A DNA stretch of 47,945 nucleotides, from assembly GCF_014649715.1 (NCBI RefSeq), contig NZ_BMTO01000005.1, positions 414,464 to 462,408 on the forward strand, given 5' to 3'. The DNA is from Streptomyces lateritius (GTDB lineage Bacteria > Actinomycetota > Actinomycetes > Streptomycetales > Streptomycetaceae). This document shows positions 40,981 through 47,945 of the stretch, one piece after another (within the stretch, counting starts at the first letter, position 1; the number at the start of each line of letters is the position of its first letter). A program made the position numbers and the translations under genes. Below the pieces are notes generated by a model. It was not told the origin of the DNA and made no database searches. It saw only the letters and a list, made by a program, of their open reading frames with translations.

Positions 40981-42300
40981 ATGGCTTACGCAGACGCCAA
41001 CGGCATCGACCTGTCCGGTGTGACCGGGAGGCTCATCCAGACCGTGGACCTGGTGAAGAACCCGGCTCCACAGGCCTTCGCGACGGACACCGTCAACGGT
41101 CACGTCTTCGTGCTCCAGGTGGAGAGCTCGGCCACGTCCTCGGTCGGCAACATGTACCTCAACCGCATCGACCGGCAGACCGGCGTGCGCACGGGTCACA
41201 TGCACCTGAAGGGCTTCGGGCACGGGCTGGCCATGGGAGTGGAGGCGGTCGGCGCCGACAGCTACGTCTGGACCGAGGTCGGCCCGCTCCATGTCACCAG
41301 CGGCGGCACAGCCTTCGGCAAGGCCGTCACGCGGTTCCGGTTCGTCGACGGCGCGGTACTCGACGGAGCCACCATTCCTCAGGAGCAGAAATTCACTCCG
41401 CCCGGTAGTACCGCGGGTACCGGGCCCTCGACCGACCCGGTGAACCGCCTCCTGACCGTCATGTACCACAAGGACGGCAATCGCCTCTTCACCCGCTACG
41501 ACCTGATGAGGGCCGCCGCCGGAGAGTGGGTCCCGGCAGGCCCGACCTTCACCGTGCCCGCCGGCGAGGACATCACCCCGGCCGTGCCGTCGCCGTACCT
41601 CCTGAAGCCGAAGCTCACCTTCCAGGGGTTCGCCGCCCTCGGGGACGTCCTGTACGTCTACCAGTGGGCGCCGTACGACAAGGACAAGGACCCGACGATC
41701 CCGAGTGAGTTCCCGGGGGTCACCTTCCTCACCTCGTACTCGTGGACGACCGGCGAGCGCCTCGACCGGCAGGTGGTGACGGGCGCCGACGGCCTCACGC
41801 GGCGGGAGCCGGAGGGACTCGCCGTCGAGGTCGACCCGAAGACCCAGGAGACCCGGTTGCTGTTCGGGTTCAGCAACACGGTCCCCGGCACCGAGTACGC
41901 GCGCGATGTCACGATCAGCTGGTACCCGACGAAACCGGCGGTGGACGGCGTCAAGGTGCTGTCGGACTGGGAGGACCTCGTGCCGGCGGCGGGGGTCGTG
42001 CCCGGCACCCAGCGCCCGCGCGGCCGGCTGATCGCCCTCGGCGGCACGACGTACCTCCAGATGCGCGGCATTCTCACCTGCTCCCCGGGCCTGACGTCGG
42101 ACCGTACGATCGCCACTTTGCCGCACCGGCTGCGCCCCACCCGGCTGATCCGCCAGAACGTGCCGCGCAACAACCACTACGGACGCTGTGTGTGCCGGAT
42201 CGAGGCGGACGTCAACGGCGCCCTCTGGGCGTACGGAGCCTCCACCGACAACGCCATCACCTGGATCGATCTCGACGGCGTCTCGGTCGCCTGGCGATGA
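40981..42300 (+). CDS. TagC / phage receptor-binding-protein-like beta-propeller protein
   Basis: A 439-residue protein; ATG 40981 follows GGGAGGGAAC. Residues 1-325 resemble the propeller of TagC-like and phage P68 receptor-binding proteins, often annotated as teichoic acid biosynthesis protein C or phage baseplate protein (GRLIQTVDLVKNPAPQAFAT, MHLKGFGHGLAMGVEAVGAD, VWTEVGPLHV, LTFQGFAALGDVLYVYQW, EPEGLAVEVDPKTQETRLLF). The last 110 residues form a distinct module (LVPAAGVVPGTQRPRGRLIA, YLQMRGILTCSPGLTSDRTI, NVPRNNHYGRC, ITWIDLDGVSV) that recurs as the next gene. No signal peptide is seen here. Binding of a wall polymer is plausible but inferred. Confidence 0.8.
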   Translation: MAYADANGIDLSGVTGRLIQTVDLVKNPAPQAFATDTVNGHVFVLQVESSATSSVGNMYLNRIDRQTGVRTGHMHLKGFGHGLAMGVEAVGADSYVWTEVGPLHVTSGGTAFGKAVTRFRFVDGAVLDGATIPQEQKFTPPGSTAGTGPSTDPVNRLLTVMYHKDGNRLFTRYDLMRAAAGEWVPAGPTFTVPAGEDITPAVPSPYLLKPKLTFQGFAALGDVLYVYQWAPYDKDKDPTIPSEFPGVTFLTSYSWTTGERLDRQVVTGADGLTRREPEGLAVEVDPKTQETRLLFGFSNTVPGTEYARDVTISWYPTKPAVDGVKVLSDWEDLVPAAGVVPGTQRPRGRLIALGGTTYLQMRGILTCSPGLTSDRTIATLPHRLRPTRLIRQNVPRNNHYGRCVCRIEADVNGALWAYGASTDNAITWIDLDGVSVAWR

Positions 42301-42363
42301 CGGCACGCCGTCCCGGACACCCGCCCACCGGCTTCCCCGCCCACCCGATCCGGAGGATCGAGC

Positions 42364-42840
42364 ATGAACCGCCCCAGCCCCACAACCAGCCGCCGTTCCC
42401 TGCTCGGCGCGGCTCTGGCCGCCCCCGCCGTCGCCGTGGGAGCCCCGCTGCTGTCGGCCACACCCGCCGCGGCGGTGGACGTCGTCGAAGGATGCCAGGT
42501 CGTGGTCGACTGGACACCGATCACCCCGGCGCCCGGCGTGACGCCCGAGGCCGCGGCACCGCCGCAGGCACGCGTCATACGCATGGCGGGCACCGAGTTC
42601 CTGCAACTGCGCGGCGCGGTCACCTGTTCCTTCACAGCGGACGCCCAGCTGGGCACCCTGCCCCCCACGATCCGCCCGCCCAAGTTGACCCGCGGCGTCT
42701 GCCCCCGGAACAACAACCTGGGCATCAACGCGGTCCGCGTCGAGGCCAACACCCAGGGCGTCCTCACGGTCTTCGGCCCGCAGACGACGAACAAGGTCAC
42801 GTGGATCCAGCTGGACAACTTCTCGTCCGTACTGCGCTGA
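42364..42840 (+). CDS. Tat-exported stand-alone copy of the propeller protein's C-terminal module
   Basis: A 158-residue protein; ATG 42364 follows CCGGAGGATCGAGC. Residues 1-38 are a twin-arginine signal (TTSRRSLLGAALAAPAVAVG). The mature part aligns along its length with the last 110 residues of the upstream protein: W.PITPAPGVTP, ARVIRMAGTEFLQLRGAVTC, GTLPPTIRPPKLTRGVCPRN, RVEANTQGVLTVFG, NKVTWIQLDNFSSVLR. Conserved Cys (AVTC, GVC) could form a disulfide, fitting export after folding. The 63-base gap implies co-transcription, with a strong terminator after this gene. It is probably a wall- or ligand-binding module; its function is unknown. Confidence 0.82.
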   Translation: MNRPSPTTSRRSLLGAALAAPAVAVGAPLLSATPAAAVDVVEGCQVVVDWTPITPAPGVTPEAAAPPQARVIRMAGTEFLQLRGAVTCSFTADAQLGTLPPTIRPPKLTRGVCPRNNNLGINAVRVEANTQGVLTVFGPQTTNKVTWIQLDNFSSVLR

Positions 42841-42854
42841 CCGTCGCGTCCGGG

Positions 42855-42892
42855 CCAGAGGCCGCATCGGACGACTCCGACGCGGCCTCTGG
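42855..42892 (+). terminator. Strong hairpin terminator
   Basis: CCAGAGGCCGCATCGGA (42855-42871) and TCCGACGCGGCCTCTGG (42876-42892) pair at 16 of 17 positions around a CGAC loop, 15 bases after the stop of the Tat protein. Confidence 0.75.
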
Positions 42893-42953
42893 TGCGGCGC
42901 CCCCGGCCTACCCCACTCGCAACCGACACCCTCACTCACACGTCGCACAACAC

Positions 42954-43376
42954 ATGGAACGCGAATGGCTCTTCTCGCTCATCCCGCTGACGATCGGCGT
43001 GGTCTTCCTCAGCTTCGGGGTGTACGGACTCCGCCGCGCCGGCGCGCTGCGTCGGACAGGTGTGACCGTCGAGGGGCGGATTGTCCGCCACGACGTCAGA
43101 CGAGGTGACGGCGCCAGGTATCACCACCCGGTCGCGGCTTGGACGACCCTGGACGGCCGTGCGTGCGAGTACGCATCCCGGTTCGGCCGCGGGGTCGTCG
43201 GCAGTGGCTTCGGCGTGGGTGCCTTTGTGATGGTCCGCTACGATCCGAAAGATCCCCGGCGGTTCGCCATCCAGGGCTGGGACGCGGCGACGGTCGACAC
43301 GGTGTTCACCGTGTTGGGGGCGGTGTTGACAGCGGGCACGTCGGGGGCGGTGCTCGTCCGGCTCCTGACTCCATGA
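42954..43376 (+). CDS. DUF3592-type membrane protein
   Basis: A 140-residue protein with a helix at each end (WLFSLIPLTIGVVFLSFGVY; VDTVFTVLGAVLTAGTSGAV) and a beta-rich extracytoplasmic or cytoplasmic domain between: GVTVEGRIVRHDVRRGDGAR, YHHPVAAWTTLDGRACEYAS, VGAFVMVRYDPKDPRRFAIQ. The DPKDPRRFAI motif and layout match DUF3592. ATG 42954 lacks a ribosome site, and a terminator sits 60 bases upstream, so a short-leader or leaderless transcript is possible. Function is unknown. Confidence 0.8.
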   Translation: MEREWLFSLIPLTIGVVFLSFGVYGLRRAGALRRTGVTVEGRIVRHDVRRGDGARYHHPVAAWTTLDGRACEYASRFGRGVVGSGFGVGAFVMVRYDPKDPRRFAIQGWDAATVDTVFTVLGAVLTAGTSGAVLVRLLTP

Positions 43377-43571
43377 CCGCAGCCGACTGTCATATCACTG
43401 TGGTGCGATCGAGAACAGCGGCCGTCGGCTGCTGTCACGACGCGTCACCCATCACGAGCCCGAACCCTGCGAACGCCGCACCGACGTCGGGGCCTTGGGC
43501 GACGAGGCGGCCCGGCGCCCCGCTGCGAATATCCGGTGGCGGGCCCCGCTGCCGGCAGTGATGATCGCGGC

Positions 43572-44132
43572 ATGCACGTCTTCCTGGAAACCGAACGGAT
43601 CGTCCTGCGCCCGTTCACCGACGCGGACACCGACAACCTCTTCGCGCTGGACAACGACCCGCATGTCATGCGTTTCATCAACGGCGGCAAGCCGACCAGC
43701 CGCGAGACGATCCAGACCCAGACCCTGCCGCGGCTCCTGCACGACTACCTTTGCTTCGGCACGCGCGGTTACTGGGCAGCCGAGGAGAAGGCCACCAGAA
43801 CCTTCCTGGGCTGGTTCGAGTTCCGTCCCCTGGACGACCACACCGCCGCCGTGGTCGAACTCGGATATCGCCTGAACAAGGCAACCTGGGGCAAGGGGTA
43901 TGCCACGGAGGGATCGCGGGCCCTGATCAGGAAGGGGTTCACCGACCTTGGGGTGGAACGGGTCACCGCGAACACCATGGCGGTGAACAACCGATCCCGG
44001 CAGGTGATGGTGAAGGCCGGCCTGACCTTCCTGCGGAACTTCACCGGTGACTGGCCCGAGGCGATCGAAGGCTCCGAGCACGGCGAAGTCGAGTACGAAC
44101 TCACCCGGAGCGACTGGGAACGACGTCGCTAG
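43572..44132 (+). CDS. GNAT-family N-acetyltransferase
   Basis: A 186-residue RimJ/RimL-type acetyltransferase: LETERIVLRPFTDADTDNLF, ALDNDPHVMRFINGGKPTSR, FLGWFEFRPLD, AVVELGYRLNKATWGKGYAT (acetyl-CoA loop WGKGYATEG), VERVTANTMAVNNRSRQVMV, KAGLTFLRNF. Such enzymes modify protein N-termini or small molecules; the substrate here is unknown. ATG 43572 was chosen by homology; the ribosome site is weak. The stop codon TAG (44130-44132) lies in the CTAG that begins the MITE-like element, so the true original C-terminus may have been slightly different. Confidence 0.9.
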   Translation: MHVFLETERIVLRPFTDADTDNLFALDNDPHVMRFINGGKPTSRETIQTQTLPRLLHDYLCFGTRGYWAAEEKATRTFLGWFEFRPLDDHTAAVVELGYRLNKATWGKGYATEGSRALIRKGFTDLGVERVTANTMAVNNRSRQVMVKAGLTFLRNFTGDWPEAIEGSEHGEVEYELTRSDWERRR

Positions 44133-44309
44133 GCCGTGTCCGTGAAGTCGCGCCTGGCCCGCGACGCCTGGCACGCACGCTCGCTGCGTTGTCGGGATCA
44201 CCCGAGTACGCCCGGTACGAGGGCGACCCTCCGCCTTGCGATCGCACGCACCAGACGCAGCGGGCCCTGCCCTGCGGGCAGACGGCGCTACTTTCCGGAC
44301 ACGACCTAG
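44129..44309. mobile_element. MITE-like element with 26-bp imperfect terminal inverted repeats
   Basis: Positions 44129-44154 and the reverse complement of 44284-44309 match at 22 of 26 bases; both begin CTAGG and share CGTGTCCG and the inner GCGCC. The 181-bp unit has no coding capacity. If CTAG at each end (44129-44132 and 44306-44309) is a target duplication, the element is 173-177 bp and resembles IS5-type insertions at YTAR sites. It sits on the stop codon of the GNAT gene. Confidence 0.7.
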
Positions 44310-44512
44310 CCGGGCTCACCGGCTACTCCTGGTCCGGGTGTGCGGACCACCGTGCACGAGAACAGGGACCACCGCGGGCAGGGCGGTACAGACGTTCCCC
44401 CGCTCGCTCGGTCGAGACGACCAGGCAGGGCGCGGCGAGGACATCGTGCCGCCGAGGCCGGCCGGCCACGTTCTCGTAGGAGGTTCAGGTCGTCGCGGGA
44501 CCTTCAGGGGGC

Positions 44513-44538
44513 CTGCGCTGTCGGCCCGGGCAGCGCAG
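44513..44538 (-). terminator. Hairpin after the VWA gene
   Basis: CTGCGCTG (44513-44520) and CAGCGCAG (44531-44538) around a 10-base loop, about 50 bases beyond the minus-strand stop at 44589. The stretch 44310-44512 shows no gene. Confidence 0.45.
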
Positions 44539-44588
44539 ACTCCCGAGCCGACGAAGCCTCCGGGGACCAGCTGATGTCTGCCGAGGCG

Positions 44589-45629
44589 TCAGATCATCAG
44601 CAGGAGCCGCGTGTGCGGTACGAGCTTCCGGTTCACGCTGGTGCTCTGTACGAAGATCGTGAAGTCGTCGTTGTGGTCCGGCTTGACGCGCACTTCCACG
44701 TCCGGCAGGCCGAGCAGAGCTCGGGCCTCGGGTCCGGTGTACACCCGGTCCGTCTTCTTCTCCAGCACCGCGATCTGCTTCCGCGCCTGTATCTTCTCCG
44801 ACTTGCTCAGCTGGTAGAACGCAGCACCGGTACGGTAGGTGTGTCCGCTCTCGATGACCCACTCCCGGATCGCCGCGTCACGAGCCACGGGGATCAGCTG
44901 GTACTCCGACGGATTCACCGGGGTGAGACCGGCCGCCTTGATGGTGTCCTTGTTGACCACCTCCGCACCCGTGGTGAAGACCGCCCGCGACCCACGGATG
45001 CCCTGGGCGCGGCCCACCATGAACTTCTCGGTGGCCTGCTGAATGACCTGACCGGCCTCCTCCAGACCCTGGGTGCTCGTGGCGTCCCAGATGGCGATGT
45101 TCTCCTTCGGGAAACCGCACTGCATGGCCTCACGCTTGCCCATCTGGTCGGGCACGAGGACGGCCAGCGTCCAGTTGTCCTCCTGGGTCTCGATCATCTC
45201 GGCGACGGCCTTCACCAGTACACGCGGATCCCTGGCGGGAGCGTCGGGGCAACGGTGACTCGCGTTCTCCTGCCCGTCGGTGAGTACGAACGTCAGGAAG
45301 CTGTGGTCGCCGTACAGTTGAGCTGTCTGCGCCAGCTCCCGCTGTGACTTCAGTGCGGCCGCCAGCAGGGCAGTCATTCCACCGACCCGGTACAACTGCT
45401 TCAGCGACGGCATCCGCAGCACGTCCTTGTCGTAGATGACGCACTCCACCTTGTCCGCGAAGACGTACACCGTGACGCGGGTTTCCTGGTCCAGTTCCCT
45501 CGATCGGCGGGCGAGATACTCGATCTGCTGGTCGGCGACCTCGACGACCTTGCGGCTCAGGTGCGACATGGACGAACTGGCGTCCAGCACGAGAGCAACG
45601 TGATTGATGTAGTTCTGATTTCCGGACAT
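44589..45629 (-). CDS. VWA-domain protein
   Basis: A 346-residue cytoplasmic protein; ATG 45629 follows GAGGGGGAG. The N-terminal von Willebrand A domain (residues about 8-200) has the MIDAS motif DASSS in HVALVLDASSSMSHLSRK, the Thr loop GGMTALLAAALKSQ and FVLTDGQENASHR. The C-terminal 140 residues (VFTTGAEVVNKDTIKAAGLT, RTGAAFYQLSKSEKIQARKQ, RVYTGPEARALLGLPDVEVR) form a second domain found in similar actinobacterial and phage VWA proteins. It binds a divalent cation and probably a protein partner. No AAA ATPase gene, the usual partner, is nearby. Confidence 0.9.
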   Translation of the reverse strand: MSGNQNYINHVALVLDASSSMSHLSRKVVEVADQQIEYLARRSRELDQETRVTVYVFADKVECVIYDKDVLRMPSLKQLYRVGGMTALLAAALKSQRELAQTAQLYGDHSFLTFVLTDGQENASHRCPDAPARDPRVLVKAVAEMIETQEDNWTLAVLVPDQMGKREAMQCGFPKENIAIWDATSTQGLEEAGQVIQQATEKFMVGRAQGIRGSRAVFTTGAEVVNKDTIKAAGLTPVNPSEYQLIPVARDAAIREWVIESGHTYRTGAAFYQLSKSEKIQARKQIAVLEKKTDRVYTGPEARALLGLPDVEVRVKPDHNDDFTIFVQSTSVNRKLVPHTRLLLMI

Positions 45630-45657
45630 GACGGCTCCCCCTCGTTCCGACTTGATG

Positions 45658-45685
45658 CTCCTACCGTCTCACCCACCACTGACAA
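45658..45685 (-). promoter_or_regulatory. Promoter of the VWA gene
   Basis: On the minus strand TTGTCA (45680-45685), a 16-base spacer, then TAGGAG (45658-45663), about 30 bases before the ATG at 45629. It fits a vegetative sigma promoter. Confidence 0.45.
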
Positions 45686-46065
45686 TCGATCTTGGTTCCC
45701 GGGCGGGGTGAACAGCCCACCCGACCAGGTGGGGGCAGCCGGGGCGCGACCCGCGCCGGCCGCGGCGGGGGAGCCGTTACCGCAGCACCGGCGCTGAACG
45801 GCACACATCTGCGTCGCGACGCGATGTCATCAGCGATGTTCCGGAGACGGGCTCCACCGCCCCCACTCCGAGGGGCGCAGGGAGGCGGTGGAGGCAGTGC
45901 AGCGACTGCACTGGCGTCGGGAGTCCGCCGGGGGCGAGACAGCCTAGCTGCCGGGCCTCAGCGGCACAGTCGTCAAAGCAACCGCATGGGCCGACCGCGC
46001 CGACCTGTGCCCGACCTGGTGAGCCGAGGCGCCCGGCCCAGTCGAGCGGCGGCTCCTCGAGGACA
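45686..46065. other. Intergenic region
   Basis: About 380 bases with no supported gene. An inverted GTGGGGGC/GCCCACCC-like GC cluster lies near 45710-45740. All long frames have shadow-type composition. Confidence 0.3.
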
Positions 46066-46266
46066 TCAGCGGAACGGAGAGAATGAGCTCTCCTCCCTCT
46101 GGTGCCGCGAAAACCGGACATCGCTCCAGTCCAGCGCTTGCCGCGCCTGACGCTCGGTCTGCTCGGCCACCTCGCGCGCCTCGACGAGGACGTCACCGCG
46201 TTCCTTCACCAATCCTCTGTAGATCGGCGGCTGCTCGTGTATCTCTGCATTGCTCATGAAGCCCAT
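46066..46266 (-). CDS. Small helical hypothetical protein
   Basis: A 66-residue reading: SNAEIHEQPPIYRGLVKERG, DVLVEAREVAEQTERQARQA, LDWSDVRFSRHQREE. The central part is predicted coiled-coil. Similar short proteins with a YEQPPIYRGLV-type start occur in Streptomyces as I recall. The start is uncertain: ATG 46266 or ATG 46257 are closest to the conserved part; neither has a strong ribosome site. Function is unknown. Confidence 0.5.
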   Translation of the reverse strand: MGFMSNAEIHEQPPIYRGLVKERGDVLVEAREVAEQTERQARQALDWSDVRFSRHQREESSFSPFR

Positions 46267-46490
46267 ACTGACCGCTCGGCGACGTTCTGTCAGTCCCTGC
46301 CCACTCCGCATGCGTCACATGATCCCAACCCTCCCGTGCCACGACCAGGAGCAGGCGACCGACGTCGCGGCGGTGGAGCAGACTCGGCGAGCTCGACGGT
46401 GGCGGTCACTGCTCCTCTCGTGAGACGCGGGGGAAGCGAACACACTGGTACGTCCCGGCCCCCAGCACACAGGGAGCCGGGGCGCCCGCA

Positions 46491-46574
46491 CGAGATCCGG
46501 AACACGGAACCCGGAACACGGAATCCGAGACCCGGAATCCGAGACCCGGAACCCGAGACCCGAGACCCGAGACA
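46491..46574 (+). repeat. Twelve tandem 7-bp repeats in the probable leader of the amidohydrolase gene
   Basis: From 46491 the sequence is twelve uninterrupted heptamers of consensus CGRRAYM (CGAGATC, CGGAACA, CGGAACC, ... CGAGACC, CGAGACA), ending 16 bases before ATG 46591 and directly ahead of its ribosome site GAGG. The rest of 46267-46490 shows no gene. Confidence 0.9.
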
Positions 46575-46590
46575 CAGAGCGAGGACCCGG

Positions 46591-47397
46591 ATGACCGCCG
46601 CCCCCCGCCCCTCCGACTCCTTCCGGCTGCACCCCGGATCACCGGACTCCCCGGTGATCCTCCATGTCCCGCACTCCTCCCGGGCCGTGCCTGCGGAGGT
46701 CCGCGCCGGCATCACACTCGACGAGCCGGCGCTCGCGCGTGAACTGGACCACATCACCGACTCGCACACGGAGGAGATCGCCGCCAGAGCGGCCGAGCAG
46801 ACGCCCACGACACCGTGGCGGTTCGTCAACCGGCTCTCGCGTCTCGTCATCGACCCCGAGCGGTTCCCCGACGAGCGCGAGGAGATGCTGGCGAGGGGCA
46901 TGGGCGCGGTCTACACACAGACCACGCACCGCGAGGAGCTCCGCCCGGCCGACTTCGACGGACAGGCGTTGACAGAGCGCTACTTCCACCCCTACGCGGA
47001 GGCGATGACGGCCGCGGTGGGGGAACGGCTCCGAGCGGTCGGGCGCGCCGTGATCCTGGACGTCCACTCGTACCCGTCGAAGGCGCTGCCGTACGAGCTC
47101 CACGGCGACGGCCCGCGGCCGCCGATCTGCCTGGGAACGGATTCCCGTCACACACCCGCTCCGTTGATCGAGGCGGCGCGGGAGGCGTTCGCGGGCTTCG
47201 GCGGCACAGACCTGGACAGCCCGTTCGCCGGAACGTACGTGCCGCTTCGGTACTACGGAAAGGACCCGAGGGTCACCGCGCTCATGGTGGAGATCCGGCG
47301 GGACCTCTACATGGACGAGCCAGGAGGCCCCGCGGGCCCCGGTCTCCACGGTCTGGCGAGCGCGCTGGCGCGTCTCGTCGAGCGGGCTTCCGCCTGA
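46591..47397 (+). CDS. N-formylglutamate amidohydrolase family protein
   Basis: A 268-residue protein starting at ATG 46591 behind GAGGACCCGG. Motifs are PVILHVPHSSRAVPAEVRAG (metal-binding PHSS), ELDHITDSHTEEIAARAAEQ, RFVNRLSRLVIDPERFPDER, MGAVYTQTTHREELR, RAVILDVHSYPSKALPYELH (second metal motif DVHSYP), and VTALMVEIRRDLYMDEPG. Members are zinc hydrolases releasing formate from N-formylglutamate in histidine breakdown, but single genes outside hut loci, as here, may act on related amides. No signal peptide is present. The heptamer repeat in the leader is the notable regulatory feature. Confidence 0.9.
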   Translation: MTAAPRPSDSFRLHPGSPDSPVILHVPHSSRAVPAEVRAGITLDEPALARELDHITDSHTEEIAARAAEQTPTTPWRFVNRLSRLVIDPERFPDEREEMLARGMGAVYTQTTHREELRPADFDGQALTERYFHPYAEAMTAAVGERLRAVGRAVILDVHSYPSKALPYELHGDGPRPPICLGTDSRHTPAPLIEAAREAFAGFGGTDLDSPFAGTYVPLRYYGKDPRVTALMVEIRRDLYMDEPGGPAGPGLHGLASALARLVERASA

Positions 47398-47518
47398 CCT
47401 CAGCCGGCGGCCGATTGGCCCGCGCACTGTGCTTCCCGCTGTCGGTCCCTGGTGGGAGAACAATCCGTACGGCAGGGTGGGGGGCCCGGTGTAACCGCCA
47501 CAGGGAGGTCACATCCAC

Positions 47519-47902
47519 ATGCATGTGAGAGACGCCGACTGCCCCGAACCAGGCATCACCCGCCCGGCGCAGGTGCCACCCGCCGCGGTCAGGGTGACGT
47601 GGCGGGAGACGCCGTACCCGCCCGACGTCGCTCATCGGTACGGCGTCATCGGCACGCTGCTGGAGGCGGGTGTCGACGCAGCCCGGATACAGGTGTTCTA
47701 CGACCCGGAGGACGGCGGAGCCTACTGGGTCGTCTCCCTCGATGGCGGGCGCACGGCCGTACTGACCGATGACACAGAGGAACATGTGGGGCACCTGGAG
47801 GGGCCGTGGCCGTTCAAGGCCGTGTTCCTCAGCCCGGAGGGCCTAAGAAGCCATCTCATTTGGATGCCTCGGTATTCTGTGAGTCATGGTGGGCATCGTT
47901 GA
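47519..47902 (+). CDS. Hypothetical protein, 3' end probably altered by IS insertion
   Basis: A 127-residue reading from ATG 47519, with GGGAGGT upstream. It contains PPAAVRVTWRETPYPPDVAH, RYGVIGTLLEAGVDAARIQV, FYDPEDGGAYWVVSLDGGRT and GPWPFKAVFLSPEGL. Up to about 47841 the codon bias is that of a normal gene. The last 20 residues (RSHLIWMPRYSVSHGGHR) come from AT-richer sequence that looks like an IS left end, so the natural C-terminus is probably lost. The family is not recognised; a small alpha/beta cytoplasmic protein is likely. Confidence 0.6.
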   Translation: MHVRDADCPEPGITRPAQVPPAAVRVTWRETPYPPDVAHRYGVIGTLLEAGVDAARIQVFYDPEDGGAYWVVSLDGGRTAVLTDDTEEHVGHLEGPWPFKAVFLSPEGLRSHLIWMPRYSVSHGGHR

Positions 47903-47945
47903 GCGGTTGGTGCCGGACGAGTTGTGGGAGTTGTTCCAGCGGGTG
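47841..47945 (+). mobile_element. Left end of an IS5-type insertion sequence (continues beyond the window)
   Basis: From about 47841 (GGCCTAAGAAGCCATCTCAT) the base composition drops in GC, as at the ends of Streptomyces IS elements whose termini contain AAGCCATCTCATTT. The transposase starts 45 bases inside. The right end and target duplication are outside the window. Confidence 0.6.
47886..47945 (+). CDS. Partial transposase, IS5 family (5' end only)
   Basis: ATG 47886 opens MVGIVERLVPDELWELFQRV, then the window ends. This is the usual N-terminus of a Streptomyces IS5-family transposase (VERLVPDELWELFQRV). It overlaps the truncated upstream reading by 17 bases in another frame. Whether it is intact cannot be judged. 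Confidence 0.75.
   Translation, partial: MVGIVERLVPDELWELFQRV

Noticed and set aside
46491..46574. CRISPR-like array
   Set aside because: The units are contiguous heptamers without spacers, so it is a simple tandem repeat.

Overview
The window is chromosomal DNA from a high-GC actinomycete, almost certainly a Streptomyces or close relative. Codon third positions are overwhelmingly G or C. Recognisable Streptomyces-type parts include a TipA-like MerR regulator, an ECF42-type sigma factor with its YCII/DGPF partner, a streptogrisin-like secreted protease, a MinD-like ATPase with a DUF3662 domain, and many VOC, PadR, GNAT and SUKH accessory genes. Decayed fragments (RTX, amylase tail, LuxR tail, IS5 transposase), a MITE-like element and an IS beginning at the right edge suggest a plastic accessory region, perhaps a chromosome arm.

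Layout. 0-8.4 kb: an ankyrin protein (-), a long DUF3662/MinD-like ORF (+), a small membrane protein (-), a STAS anti-sigma antagonist (+), small hypotheticals, an RTX remnant, two divergent VOC proteins and an amylase C-terminal remnant. 8.4-15.3 kb: a 2108-residue secreted Rhs polymorphic-toxin protein with an FG-GAP/VCBS block inside the Rhs repeats, then a candidate immunity gene beyond a strong hairpin. 15.4-17.1 kb: the YCII/DGPF-ECF42 pair, translationally coupled, behind a promoter matching the ECF42 target pattern. 17.1-21.6 kb: a LuxR C-terminal fragment, a secreted thermonuclease, and a padR-ABC ATPase-FtsX permease operon (-). 21.7-28.5 kb: a sugar-binding protein, then a GH13 glucosidase-SBP-permease-permease operon (+) for uptake and hydrolysis of alpha-glucosides; the first permease carries an unusual extracytoplasmic insertion.

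28.6-36.0 kb: two coupled envelope-type hypotheticals that share a short motif, an MBL-fold protein, a ThpR-like 2H phosphoesterase, a double-SUKH protein, an S1 protease behind a LacI-type palindrome, and a DUF5701 protein. 36.0-40.7 kb: a strong hairpin, the tipA-like gene with a classical 19-bp-spacer MerR promoter and a probable internal TipAS start, an IS5 remnant, an SDR, a hypothetical and a degenerate Nudix protein that looks leaderless. 40.9-44.3 kb: a TagC/phage-RBP-like propeller protein whose C-terminal module recurs as a separate Tat-exported protein next door, a DUF3592 membrane protein, and a GNAT gene whose stop codon lies in the end of a 181-bp MITE-like element. 44.5-47.9 kb: a VWA protein, a small coiled-coil protein, an N-formylglutamate amidohydrolase preceded by twelve heptamer repeats, and a hypothetical gene apparently invaded by an IS5-type element that runs off the window.

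No rRNA, tRNA or CRISPR array was seen. Functions are assigned from motifs read by eye; no database search was made.
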